A stretch of DNA of 8,185 nt from Acidobacteriota bacterium (GCA_013813075.1 JACCSI010000025.1:1-8185), one strand, 5' to 3'; shown: positions 1 to 7,333, counted from the first letter of the stretch. Made by a program: numbers and translations. Notes: generated from the letters alone by a model not told the origin.

Positions 1-312
1 GCCGCGCAGCAGGTGATGCATCGCCAGGACGTTGCCCTGGTAGGTCTCGAGCGTGTGTTGCCACGACATCGCGACGTGCGCCGAGCCGGCGAGGTGATAC
101 ACCGCGGATGGACGGATCTCGGCCACCGCGCGGATGACCGCTTCTGGATCCAGCAACTCCACGGCGCTCCACCGGACGTCGGTTCGCAACGCGACCCGCC
201 GGGCATCGGGACGATGCCAGCCCACCACCGGCGTGGGCAGCTGGACGAGCAGGTCGATCAAGTGGCGACCAACGAACCCCGCCGCTCCGGTTACCAGAAT
301 CGGTCCCGGCAT
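1..312 (-). CDS. NAD-dependent epimerase/dehydratase (SDR), N-terminal part, cut by window edge
   Basis: Only the first 104 residues are present; the gene continues past the left edge. It begins with ATG at 312 and opens with a Rossmann nucleotide-binding motif, TGAAGFVG (residues 8-15, Gly9/12/15), typical of extended short-chain dehydrogenases acting on nucleotide sugars. Further on come an acidic LLDPEAV stretch and VYHLAGSAHVAMSW (about residues 71-84), followed by a Y..NV segment with LL. This YHLAG...SW pattern resembles GDP-mannose 4,6-dehydratase and GDP-6-deoxy-mannose reductase more than RmlD, whose equivalent region reads like V.N.AAYT.VD. It starts 9 bp after the rfbB stop with no clear Shine-Dalgarno, so translation is probably coupled. 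By position it would be the last, 4-keto-reducing or epimerising, step on a dTDP-4-keto-6-deoxy sugar. The catalytic Tyr-x-x-x-Lys lies outside the window, so the exact reaction is unknown. Confidence 0.78.
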   Translation of the reverse strand, partial: MPGPILVTGAAGFVGRHLIDLLVQLPTPVVGWHRPDARRVALRTDVRWSAVELLDPEAVIRAVAEIRPSAVYHLAGSAHVAMSWQHTLETYQGNVLAMHHLLRG

Positions 313-321
313 CACGGGCCG

Positions 322-1335
322 CTACGGCCGGCGGTCGTACTGCGCCTCGTAGTAGGCCTTGAACGCGGGATCCCGTTCCTTGATGGGACGCCACCACCAC
401 TCGTTCGCCTGATACCAGGCAACGGTTTCGGCAAGCCCCTGAAGAAAGGGCACCTGTGGCGCCCAGCCGAGCGCGCGCAGCTTTGTGGTGTCGAGCGCGT
501 AGCGACGGTCGTGTCCCGGGCGATCGGGCACCGGCTTGATCAATGAGGCCGGCTTTTCCATCAGGTCGAGCACGCGGTGCGTGAGATCGAGATTGCGCAC
601 TTCGTTGCCGCCGCCGATATTGTAGACCTCGCCGTTTCGCGCGTCGTCGATGAGTCGATCCACTGCACGGCAATGGTCGAGCACGTGCAGCCAGTCGCGC
701 ACATTGCCGCCGTCGCCATAGAGCGGCACCGGAATGTTGTCCACCAGGTTGGTCACAAACAGCGGCAGGACCTTTTCCGGGAACTGGTACGGCCCGTAAT
801 TGTTCGAGGCTCGCGTGACGATGACCGGCACGTCGTAGGTGGCAAAATAGCTATACGCCAGTCGATCGGCGCCGGCTTTGCTCGCCGAATACGGATTGCG
901 GGGCTTCAGTTCATCGTGCTCGGTGCTGGCCCCTTCGGGCACGCTGCCGTAGACCTCATCGGTCGAAATCTGCACGAACCGGCGCAGCCCCGGCGCGCGC
1001 CGCGCGGCCTCGAGCAACACGAAAGTGCCTTCGACGTCGGTGCGAATAAAGTCGCCGGCGGCCATAATCGCACGATCGACGTGGGTCTCGGCCGCGAAGT
1101 GCACCACGATATTGGCGCGTTCCACGAGTGGACCCGCGATGTCGGCATTGCAGATGTCGCCGAGCACGAACGTATGCCGCGGATCGTCCATGACGTCATG
1201 CAGGTTCTCACGACGTCCCGCATACGTCAGCTTGTCGAGAGTGGTGAGATGCCAGTCAGGGTGAGTCTGCAGGGCGTAGCGGACGAAATTACTCCCGATG
1301 AAGCCGGCCCCGCCCGTCACGAGCACTTCAACCAT
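322..1335 (-). CDS. rfbB: dTDP-glucose 4,6-dehydratase
   Basis: This 337-residue cytoplasmic enzyme converts dTDP-glucose to dTDP-4-keto-6-deoxyglucose, the branch point for dTDP-deoxysugars. Visible motifs are the NAD-binding TGGAGFIG (residues 7-14), DKLTYAG (34-40), AAETHVDR (81-88), the catalytic STDEVYG (124-130, with the Asp-Glu pair that does the dehydration), the YSASKA SDR signature (Tyr149, Lys153), SNNYGPYQFPEK (177-188) and RDWLHV (213-218). Length and motif order match the RmlB family. The usual TRCSNNYG reads TRASNNYG here, a mild change. The open frame extends up to 1557, but the upstream part is low-complexity Arg/Ser sequence antisense-like in character and overlaps the upstream gene. 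The ATG at 1335 gives the canonical MVEVLVTGG start. It overlaps the end of the upstream epimerase gene by 8 bp, so translational coupling is likely. Confidence 0.96.
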   Translation of the reverse strand: MVEVLVTGGAGFIGSNFVRYALQTHPDWHLTTLDKLTYAGRRENLHDVMDDPRHTFVLGDICNADIAGPLVERANIVVHFAAETHVDRAIMAAGDFIRTDVEGTFVLLEAARRAPGLRRFVQISTDEVYGSVPEGASTEHDELKPRNPYSASKAGADRLAYSYFATYDVPVIVTRASNNYGPYQFPEKVLPLFVTNLVDNIPVPLYGDGGNVRDWLHVLDHCRAVDRLIDDARNGEVYNIGGGNEVRNLDLTHRVLDLMEKPASLIKPVPDRPGHDRRYALDTTKLRALGWAPQVPFLQGLAETVAWYQANEWWWRPIKERDPAFKAYYEAQYDRRP

Positions 1336-1828
1336 CTTTGCGGGTCCAATCGTACGGCAGCGTCCCGTGCGGCTCGAGCCGGTATTCGTCGGGTTGATCG
1401 TACTGGTACGGTTCGGTGGGCAGATTGAGGACGGTCGCCGTCTCGGCGCTGATGCACTTCCAGCCGTGATACACCAGCGCCGGAACCTGCACCAGCAGCC
1501 GGTTCTCGACGCCGAGGAAGAACTCGTTGATCGCCCCCTTCGTCGTCGAGCCATCACGGGTGTCTACCAGGACCAACTTCACCATGCCGGTGAGACAGAT
1601 GAAATTATCGGTCTGCTGGCGATGGAAATGCCACGCCTTGACGACTCCTGGATAGGTGGCTGAAATATAGACTTGGCCGAACTTGGTGAAGAGGTCGGTT
1701 TCGTCAGCGCGCAGAATCTCCATCAGCCAGCCGCGGTCATCGGCGATCGCGCTCAACGGCTTGACCTTGACGCCATCAATCCGCGGCGGTTTGGCCGCCG
1801 CGGCCGGATATCGAGTCGGACTGCTCAC
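1328..1828 (-). CDS. RmlC-like dTDP-4-dehydrorhamnose 3,5-epimerase family protein (divergent)
   Basis: A 166-residue cupin-type sugar epimerase. Family resemblance is seen in DDRGWLMEI (30-38, like the DERG.F.E of RmlC), GVVKAWHFH (61-69, aligning with GVLRGLHFQ and keeping the catalytic His as His67), VDTRDGSTTKG (88-98, like VDLRKGSPT.G) and PALVYHGW (116-123, like PEGFAHGF). The stretch TDNF (73-76) sits where RmlC has its active-site Lys, and VLNLPTEPY (133-141) sits where RmlC has FLYKTT with the acid/base Tyr, so both residues appear absent. A C-terminal PDEYRLEP segment (146-153) recalls a widespread subfamily annotated only at family level. The start is the GTG at 1828, chosen for a strong AGGGGAG five bases upstream; the longer frame to 2263 lies inside rfbA and is low-complexity. 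Context with rfbA and rfbB supports a dTDP-4-keto-6-deoxy-sugar substrate; the exact epimerisation is uncertain. Confidence 0.82.
   Translation of the reverse strand: MSSPTRYPAAAAKPPRIDGVKVKPLSAIADDRGWLMEILRADETDLFTKFGQVYISATYPGVVKAWHFHRQQTDNFICLTGMVKLVLVDTRDGSTTKGAINEFFLGVENRLLVQVPALVYHGWKCISAETATVLNLPTEPYQYDQPDEYRLEPHGTLPYDWTRKDG
1781..1803. repeat. Perfect GC-only inverted repeat (9-bp arms, 5-nt loop)
   Basis: The arms CCGCGGCGG (1781-1789) and CCGCCGCGG (1795-1803) are perfect reverse complements, separated by five bases (tttgg). In the minus-strand transcript this lies 25-48 nt after the GTG of the RmlC-like gene, covering codons 9-16 (the Ala/Lys/Pro-rich N-terminus). There is no U-run after it on the mRNA strand, so it is not an intrinsic terminator. 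It may simply reflect Ala-, Pro- and Arg-type GC-rich codons. Confidence 0.6.
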
Positions 1829-1833
1829 GTCGG

Positions 1834-1841
1834 CTCCCCTT
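1834..1841 (-). promoter_or_regulatory. Shine-Dalgarno site of the RmlC-like gene
   Basis: Reading on the minus strand, the TAA stop of rfbA runs straight into GGGGAG, giving AAGGGGAG, then five bases (ccgac), then GTG at 1828. It is the strongest ribosome-binding site in the window and decides the start of the epimerase gene. It overlaps the rfbA stop codon, so a ribosome finishing rfbA would sit on it. Confidence 0.75.
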
Positions 1842-2907
1842 ACCAGCGGATCCAGACTTCGGAATTGTCGCCCAGCATGAAGCGATAGGCCGAAGGCTTG
1901 AGCGGCATGCGGTTGATCTTGACGTTCTTGCCGATGAGGCTGTCCGCGACGCGCGTCCCCAGGTCGTTGACGCACGACCCTTCGAGCACGATGCTGTGTT
2001 CGATCTCCGAGTCGCGGATCTCGACGTCGTTCATGATGGCCGTGAACGGGCCGACGTAGGCGTTCCGGATTCTCGCGCCCGCGCCAATGATCACCGGGCC
2101 GCGGACGACCGAATGCTCGATGACGGCCCCGGCCTCGATGATCACCTTCCCCTCGATGCGAGACTCGGCATCGACCGTTCCGTCGATGCGGCGGGTGATG
2201 GTTTCCAGAATCAGGCGGTTCGCTTCGAGCATGTCCTCGAGCTTGCCGGTGTCCTTCCACCATCCGTCAACCAGATGCGGCGTCACGGTCAACCCGCGAT
2301 CGATGAGATCCTGAATCGCATCGGTGATCTCGAGTTCGTTGCGGCGGCTCGGTGTGATGCGCTTTACCGAGTCGAAGATCTCGGGGCCAAACATGTAGAC
2401 GCCGACCAATGCGAGGTTGCCGATCGGATCTTGCGGTTTCTCAACCAGTCGCACAACCTTCCCGTCTTTCAACTCCGCCACGCCGAACATCTGTGGGTCC
2501 GGGACCGGCGTCAGCAGGATTTGCGCGGCAGGGTGTTCGTGGCCGAATTGCTGAACGAACGGGACGATACCTTTGTTCAGCAGGTTGTCGCCCAGATACA
2601 TCACGAAGGGCTCGCCGCCGATGAACGCTTCACTAATCAGGACCGCATGGGCGAGACCGCGCGGCTCGTCCTGCTGGATATAGGTGACGCAGACGCCCCA
2701 GCGCGAGCCGTCGCCAACCGCTGCGCGAATCTCGGCATGCGTCTCGCCGACGACGATGCCGATCTGGCGGATACCGGCTTCGGCCAGCGCTTCGATGCCG
2801 TAGAAAAGCACCGGTTTGTTTGCCACGGGGACCAGCTGCTTGGCGCTGGTGTAGGTGAGCGGCCGGAGCCGCGTGCCGCGGCCGCCGCTCAGGATCAGAC
2901 CCTTCAT
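1840..2907 (-). CDS. rfbA: Glucose-1-phosphate thymidylyltransferase, long form
   Basis: This 355-residue cytoplasmic nucleotidyltransferase couples dTTP and glucose-1-phosphate to dTDP-glucose, feeding RfbB. The N-terminal domain (about 1-235) shows GGRGTRLRPLT (8-18), KQLVPVANKP (23-32), QDEPRGLAHAV (79-89), YLGDN (104-108, metal-binding Asp), FGVAE (141-145), VEKP (155-158), ELEITDAI (191-198) and WKDTG (217-221). Residues about 245-335 are hexapeptide-like repeats (V.I..GA.I..S.V.GP) that should form a left-handed beta-helix. This makes it the long, StrD-like form rather than the roughly 290-residue RmlA. The start gives the canonical MKGLILSGG; no good Shine-Dalgarno precedes it. It follows lptD by 22 bp and ends 11 bp before the next gene. 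It could accept another sugar-1-phosphate or another nucleotide, but neighbours favour dTDP-glucose. Confidence 0.93.
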   Translation of the reverse strand: MKGLILSGGRGTRLRPLTYTSAKQLVPVANKPVLFYGIEALAEAGIRQIGIVVGETHAEIRAAVGDGSRWGVCVTYIQQDEPRGLAHAVLISEAFIGGEPFVMYLGDNLLNKGIVPFVQQFGHEHPAAQILLTPVPDPQMFGVAELKDGKVVRLVEKPQDPIGNLALVGVYMFGPEIFDSVKRITPSRRNELEITDAIQDLIDRGLTVTPHLVDGWWKDTGKLEDMLEANRLILETITRRIDGTVDAESRIEGKVIIEAGAVIEHSVVRGPVIIGAGARIRNAYVGPFTAIMNDVEIRDSEIEHSIVLEGSCVNDLGTRVADSLIGKNVKINRMPLKPSAYRFMLGDNSEVWIRW

Positions 2908-2929
2908 GGTGGAACGACAATCTTACTCT

Positions 2930-5212
2930 TCAGTATTGCCCCCCGCCAAAGGCGCCGAAGAAGTTCGAGAACGTGCCGATGCCGGCCAGGGTGAAGGAAA
3001 GGTTGAAGCGTCGGTCCTGAGGAATCGCCGAGAATGACGTCGGAAACTTGAACTGCTGATACTCGACGGAGAGGCCGCAGCACTGCGCATGGTAGTGCCC
3101 GACCCATCGCTGCTGAATGATATAGCCGCGGCTGACGTCCCAATTGAGCAGGTAGCTGCCCCCCGTCTTGCCGCCGAGAAAATTGAGCGTCGTCGAGGCG
3201 TTGACCGCGTTTTCGAACGGTGAGTTGTCGTAGTTGCGCGTGCTCCACCCGATGTTGACCTGCGCGGCGCGATACGTGCTGCCGCCAGTGGTGTTGAAGG
3301 TGCGCAAGGTGCCGTCCTCCTGATCGAACTCCATCCGCACGGTGGCGTTGGTAAACGCGGTCGGCGTCGCTCGGACGGTGACGGCCACCGGGGAAAAATT
3401 GCTGGCGGAACGTTGATTGCGATAGCTGGACTGGTAGTTGACGTCGAACTGGCTCGCCAGCGCATCGGTGTAGTAACTCTGCGTCAGCGACACGCTCAGC
3501 ATCTCGCGCGGTGCCGCGGCGCTGGGGCGCGCCACTGAATCCGCCGCCGCTTTGCGAACCAGCAGGCGGTTGGTGAGGCCATAGGCGAACCGCGACACGC
3601 CGCCCACGACGTAGTCGTATGAGCCGCCGATTTCGGGGACGCGGTTCTGGTTATCGAAGTCGGTCACGCGCTGGATGCTGAACGTCGGCTCAACCACGTG
3701 CTTCAGTCGATCGGCAATCGCGTTGTTGGGCGAATAGACGCGGCTGAACACCGGCCCGATGGCTTCGGCGCGGAAGTCCAGGTATCGGCGCGTCATCGGG
3801 ACGGCGACCTGGCGAAGAGAGTCGTCAAGACTTTCGCTGAAGTAAGTATTGCGGAAGGCCACCGATGCATTGACGTTCAGGAACGACCAGTTGCTCAGCG
3901 CGGCGCGGAAGGTCGGTTGAAAATCGAAGCGCCCGATGCTGAAGTCCTGTTCGGTACCGTCGCTTTTCCTGATGTACAGGATTCGGCTCGCGTCGGCGGT
4001 CGTTGACACGTAAAACGGCAGCGTGCCGAGCCGTTTGCTCGACAAATTGGCGATCAGCGAGGGCGCAAAGCCATTGACGTCCGACTGCGTCTCCGACTGA
4101 AAGAGCTCGGCCCGCTGGTAATTTCCGGTGAGACTGATACCACCCCATGTCCCGGTGACACTGCCGGCTACACTGCGCTGGCGCCGCGAGGCTTCATAAA
4201 TATTGGTGTTGTAAAGCTGCTGCGACGTCAGACTCGAAAAATAATCCAGATGCAGGCGTGCGCGAAAGCCGCCCGGCAGCATCTGGGCGACACCACCGCG
4301 CAACTCGTAACTCGTTTCCGCCGGAAGAATCGAGCCGGTGCCGCCCGTGGACTCGAGCAGTGTTTCCTTCTGCACCAGTCGGTAGCCCCGGACATTGCCT
4401 TCCGACCCCGGACCCACCAGGTAGCGGTAGTCGACGCCGACACCCTGCCCGGCCTTGGTGTACCAGTCGTGCATCACCGTCAAATCCTGGCTGCGGCTCA
4501 TCGCCCAGAAGAACGCATTGCTCAACGACTGGCCGCGAAAGGTCGACGTGCCATACGTGGGCAGCAGAAACCCGGTGGCGCGGTCGTCGCTCTGAATCGG
4601 GTAATACATGATCGGCAGGTAGAACACCGGGACGTCTTTCACCCGGACGACGGCATTGCGCAGGATCGCGTAATTTTCGAGGTCGATGGTCGCGCTGCCG
4701 GTGACGATGTCCCAGCGCGGTGTCGGCTGGACACACGTGGTGAAGCTGCCATTGGTGATTCGGTACTTGTCGTCGGCCACCTTCTCGATTGTCTCTCCGT
4801 AAAAATAGATATCGGGCTCGAGCGTCCCGAACATGCTCTTGTCCTGGAGCGCGCGGTCGCCAAGCGACGCCTGGCCCGACGCCGTGTAAAAGGTGCCCAG
4901 GCCCGTCTTGGTATTGAACACCACGCGTTCGGCCGAGATGCGCGCGGTCGGTGAGGCCAGCAGCACGTTGCCGGACGCCTCGAACTCACCGCTGACGCGA
5001 TTCCACACCAGCTCGTCGGCGAAGATCTGCTGTCCGGCATTTGCCCCAACGCCGTTGATTTCAACCTCGCGCATCAGGCGGATGCGATCAGCATCAATCT
5101 GTTCGAACGTGAATTGCTTTGAATCCCACCCAGGAATGAGCTGCGCCGCTGCGGGCCGCGCCACCAGGCAGAGCAGGAGAACGAGCCAACGGCGTGCGGG
5201 ATAGTGCAGCAT
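2930..5212 (-). CDS. lptD: LPS-assembly outer membrane protein LptD
   Basis: A 760-residue outer-membrane protein that receives LPS from the periplasmic bridge and places it in the outer leaflet. Residues 1-23 form a signal peptide (Arg pair, LVLLLCLVA core, AAA before Gln24). Residues about 35-150 are an OstA/LptA-like beta-jellyroll (FADELVW, ASGNVLL, RISAERVVFN). Then come NGSFTTCVQPTPRWDI (154-169), VPVFYLPIMYYPI (194-206) and GFLLPTYG (214-221), conserved LptD landmarks, and a barrel of alternating strands to the end. Length is close to the 784 residues of E. coli LptD. Mature cysteines are only Cys160 and the adjacent Cys711-Cys712; the N-terminal Cys31 of E. coli has no counterpart. 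The chain ends in Gly-rich GGGQY instead of a terminal Phe. An Ala/Ser/Pro-rich segment (554-569) is probably a loop. Its ATG shares one base with the folC stop (TGATG). Its place before dTDP-sugar genes fits LPS assembly. Confidence 0.92.
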   Translation of the reverse strand: MLHYPARRWLVLLLCLVARPAAAQLIPGWDSKQFTFEQIDADRIRLMREVEINGVGANAGQQIFADELVWNRVSGEFEASGNVLLASPTARISAERVVFNTKTGLGTFYTASGQASLGDRALQDKSMFGTLEPDIYFYGETIEKVADDKYRITNGSFTTCVQPTPRWDIVTGSATIDLENYAILRNAVVRVKDVPVFYLPIMYYPIQSDDRATGFLLPTYGTSTFRGQSLSNAFFWAMSRSQDLTVMHDWYTKAGQGVGVDYRYLVGPGSEGNVRGYRLVQKETLLESTGGTGSILPAETSYELRGGVAQMLPGGFRARLHLDYFSSLTSQQLYNTNIYEASRRQRSVAGSVTGTWGGISLTGNYQRAELFQSETQSDVNGFAPSLIANLSSKRLGTLPFYVSTTADASRILYIRKSDGTEQDFSIGRFDFQPTFRAALSNWSFLNVNASVAFRNTYFSESLDDSLRQVAVPMTRRYLDFRAEAIGPVFSRVYSPNNAIADRLKHVVEPTFSIQRVTDFDNQNRVPEIGGSYDYVVGGVSRFAYGLTNRLLVRKAAADSVARPSAAAPREMLSVSLTQSYYTDALASQFDVNYQSSYRNQRSASNFSPVAVTVRATPTAFTNATVRMEFDQEDGTLRTFNTTGGSTYRAAQVNIGWSTRNYDNSPFENAVNASTTLNFLGGKTGGSYLLNWDVSRGYIIQQRWVGHYHAQCCGLSVEYQQFKFPTSFSAIPQDRRFNLSFTLAGIGTFSNFFGAFGGGQY

Positions 5213-6492
5213 CAGATCAGAAAAAACGGGCCGGCGCTCGAAGGATAGCGTACGGCCACCGCCCCCTGTGCAATCAGGCGCGCTCGCAGCGGGCCGACCA
5301 GAAAAATCGACCCGGCCACCATCGCGCGTTGTGTGCCTGCGAGAGCGACCTGAACTGCCTGGTCGGAGTCGGGAATGGCGAGTGCGCTCGCGTCAGGGAC
5401 GAGCCGTCGTATTCGGTCGAGCAACGCATCGGCGCCCAGCGCGCGCGGCGACGCGACCTGGGTGGCGATGAAACGTGACACGGCGGGCGCCATGGCCCGG
5501 ACCATGGTGTCGACATCCTTGTCGTTCATCACGCCGATCACCAACGGCAACGGGCCGGTGGCCGTGCTCGCGATGTACTCGGCAAGCCCCTGGGCCCCTG
5601 CGGGATTGTGGGCTGCATCGATCAACACATCACCCGCGGAGGTGCGCAGCCATTCGAGCCGTGCGGGCCATTCGACCTCGGATAACGCCGTGACGATGTG
5701 CGCGCGCTCCACCGGCACACCGTTCCTCGCACATGCCTGCAACGTCGCCACGGCGACGGCGGCGTTGCGCGCCTGGTGGGCGCCGTCCAGTGCGAGGCGC
5801 ACCGGGGTGCCGCGTGTCGCGTCTGCCGGAGCCGCCTCGATCATTGGTGCACCCTCCCGTGCGGCGACCTCGGTCACCACGCGCCGGGCGTCATCGGGCA
5901 GGACGCCCACCACGACCGGAACGCCGGGCTTGATGACCCCCGCCTTCTCGAACGCAATCGCGCCCAGGCTGCCGCCGAGATGCCGTTCGTGATCGAACGC
6001 GATGGAGGTGATGACCGACACCATCGGTACAATCACGTTGGTGGCATCAAGCCGCCCTCCCAGTCCGACCTCCACGACCGCGATTTGGACCCCGCGACGC
6101 CGGAACACCTCGAAGGCGACGGCCGTGGTCGCCTCGAAGAACGTCGGGAGTGTCTCCAGCGCGCCGGTCTCGCGCAGGCGGTCGATGACCGCCATCACCA
6201 CGGCGGTGACGGCGTCGAAGTCCGCGGCATCGACCGTGATGCCGTCAATCGCGATTCGTTCCTCGACGCGATCGAGATGCGGAGATGTGTAGCGGCCGGT
6301 TCTGGCACCGGCGGCGCGCAGACCGCGCTCGACCATCGCAGTGACCGATCCTTTGCCATTGGTCCCGGCCACGTGCACACTCGCAAACGCGTGATCGGGT
6401 CGGTTCAGCGCTTCGAGGAGGGTGGTGATGTTCTGGAGGCCGAGCTTGATGCCGAACTGTTCGAGCGCGAAGAGACGCTCACGCGGCGTCAT
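5212..6492 (-). CDS. folC: Folylpolyglutamate synthase / dihydrofolate synthase
   Basis: A 426-residue Mur-ligase-family ATP-dependent enzyme that adds glutamate to folates, and in many bacteria to dihydropteroate. Seen motifs are the P-loop AGTNGKGSV (42-50), YTSPHL (68-73), FFEATTAVAF (118-127), EVGLGGRLDATN (141-152), FDHERHLG (166-173), EKAGVIKPG (182-190), ALDGAHQARNA (234-244), WPARLE (275-280), IDAAHNPAGA (291-300), GVMNDKD (320-326) and GSIFLVG (394-400). These cover both the ATP-binding and C-terminal glutamate-ligase domains, and the length is typical. WPARLE has Ala where WPGRLE is usual. The start overlaps the accD 3' end by 14 bp in another frame and has no visible Shine-Dalgarno, so it is probably coupled to accD translation. 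accD-folC is also an adjacent pair in E. coli. Whether it also has dihydrofolate synthase activity cannot be read from the sequence. Confidence 0.96.
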   Translation of the reverse strand: MTPRERLFALEQFGIKLGLQNITTLLEALNRPDHAFASVHVAGTNGKGSVTAMVERGLRAAGARTGRYTSPHLDRVEERIAIDGITVDAADFDAVTAVVMAVIDRLRETGALETLPTFFEATTAVAFEVFRRRGVQIAVVEVGLGGRLDATNVIVPMVSVITSIAFDHERHLGGSLGAIAFEKAGVIKPGVPVVVGVLPDDARRVVTEVAAREGAPMIEAAPADATRGTPVRLALDGAHQARNAAVAVATLQACARNGVPVERAHIVTALSEVEWPARLEWLRTSAGDVLIDAAHNPAGAQGLAEYIASTATGPLPLVIGVMNDKDVDTMVRAMAPAVSRFIATQVASPRALGADALLDRIRRLVPDASALAIPDSDQAVQVALAGTQRAMVAGSIFLVGPLRARLIAQGAVAVRYPSSAGPFFLI

Positions 6493-7333
6493 TGGGCATC
6501 ATGAACCGCAGCACGCGGGCAATCGTCGCTTTCAGTTCGCGACGGTCCACGATCAGGTCCAGCATGCCGTGCTCGATGAGGAATTCGCTGCGCTGAAAGC
6601 CGTCGGGGAGCGTCTGCCGAATCGTCTGTTCGATGACGCGTGGACCGGCAAATCCGATCAGGGCCTTCGGTTCGGCGATGTTGATATCTCCCAGCATCGC
6701 CAAGCTCGCGGTCACACCCCCCGTGGTCGGGTCGGTCAATATCGAGAGGTATGGCAGCCTGGCGCGATCGAGCCGCGCCAGTGCGGCCGAGATTTTGGCC
6801 ATCTGCATCAGCGATAACGCGCCTTCCATCATGCGCGCGCCGCCCGAGCACGACACGATAATCAGCGGCAGGCGCCGCGCCAGCGCTGTCTCGGCGGCGC
6901 GCACGATTTTCTCGCCCATGACCACGCCCATGCTGCCGCCGATGAAGGCGTATTCCATGGCGGCGACGACGGTTTCCGAGCCGTCGATGCGCCCGACGCC
7001 GATGAGAATCGCGTCGGGCAGTCCGGTCGCCTTGCGGCTTGCTTCCAGCCGGGCGCGATACGGCTTGGTATCGGTGAAGGTGAGCGGGTCGTTGGACTTG
7101 AGATCGGCATCCTGCTCGACCCAGTGCTCGCCGTCAAACAGCGAGAGCAGCCGGTCGCGCGCCGTGAGCCGGAAGTGGTGCCCGCACTTGGTGCACACGC
7201 TGAGGCTCTTGACCAGATCCCGCGTGTAGATAATCGCGTCGCACTCGGGACACTTGACCCACAACCCCTCAGGCACGCGGCTGGCTTTGTCAGGCGCCGC
7301 AATAGGTGTGCGCGCCTTCTTGAACCACGCCAT
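6479..7333 (-). CDS. accD: Acetyl-CoA carboxylase carboxyltransferase subunit beta
   Basis: This 284-residue subunit pairs with AccA to form the carboxyltransferase that moves CO2 from biotin-AccB to acetyl-CoA, giving malonyl-CoA for fatty acids and so for lipid A. The N-terminus MAWFKK is typical. A zinc ribbon is complete: Cys28-x2-Cys31 and Cys47-x2-Cys50. The crotonase-like core shows AAMEYAFIGGSMG (124-136), the oxyanion-forming SCSGGARMMEG (161-171), LTDPTTGGVTASLA (199-212) and FAGPRVIEQT (228-237). Length fits the family. No accA is present in the window, so AccA must be encoded elsewhere. It begins 25 bp after the kinase gene, without an obvious Shine-Dalgarno, and its end overlaps folC. 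The protein is cytoplasmic. Confidence 0.97.
   Translation of the reverse strand: MAWFKKARTPIAAPDKASRVPEGLWVKCPECDAIIYTRDLVKSLSVCTKCGHHFRLTARDRLLSLFDGEHWVEQDADLKSNDPLTFTDTKPYRARLEASRKATGLPDAILIGVGRIDGSETVVAAMEYAFIGGSMGVVMGEKIVRAAETALARRLPLIIVSCSGGARMMEGALSLMQMAKISAALARLDRARLPYLSILTDPTTGGVTASLAMLGDINIAEPKALIGFAGPRVIEQTIRQTLPDGFQRSEFLIEHGMLDLIVDRRELKATIARVLRFMMPNDAA

Noticed and set aside
13..546. Plus-strand open frame of 177 codons at the left edge
   Set aside because: It is opposite the Rossmann SDR and the C-terminus of rfbB, both with clear motifs; the translation is low-complexity.
577..1428. Long plus-strand open frame (283 codons) opposite rfbB and the RmlC-like gene
   Set aside because: Its translation has no recognisable domain, and it is antisense to genes with full family motifs; GC-rich third positions keep antisense frames open.
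1336..1557. N-terminal extension of the rfbB frame
   Set aside because: The added residues are Arg/Ser-rich and lie within the RmlC-like gene; family proteins begin at the nucleotide-binding motif, as from ATG 1335.
1781..1803. The GC inverted repeat as an intrinsic terminator
   Set aside because: It is inside a coding region and is not followed by a T-run on the transcribed strand.
1829..2263. N-terminal extension of the RmlC-like frame
   Set aside because: The extension lies entirely inside rfbA, is Arg/His/Gly-rich, and the GTG at 1828 has a strong Shine-Dalgarno.
1996..2994. Plus-strand open frame of 332 codons opposite rfbA
   Set aside because: Asp/Arg/His-rich shadow of rfbA with no family motif; the minus-strand frame has a complete nucleotidyltransferase motif set.
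4250..4954. Plus-strand open frame of 234 codons opposite lptD
   Set aside because: No domain recognised and it lies inside the conserved part of lptD on the other strand.
5698..6504. Plus-strand open frame of 268 codons opposite folC
   Set aside because: Antisense shadow of a complete folC; composition is Arg/His/Asp-rich and no start signal is seen.
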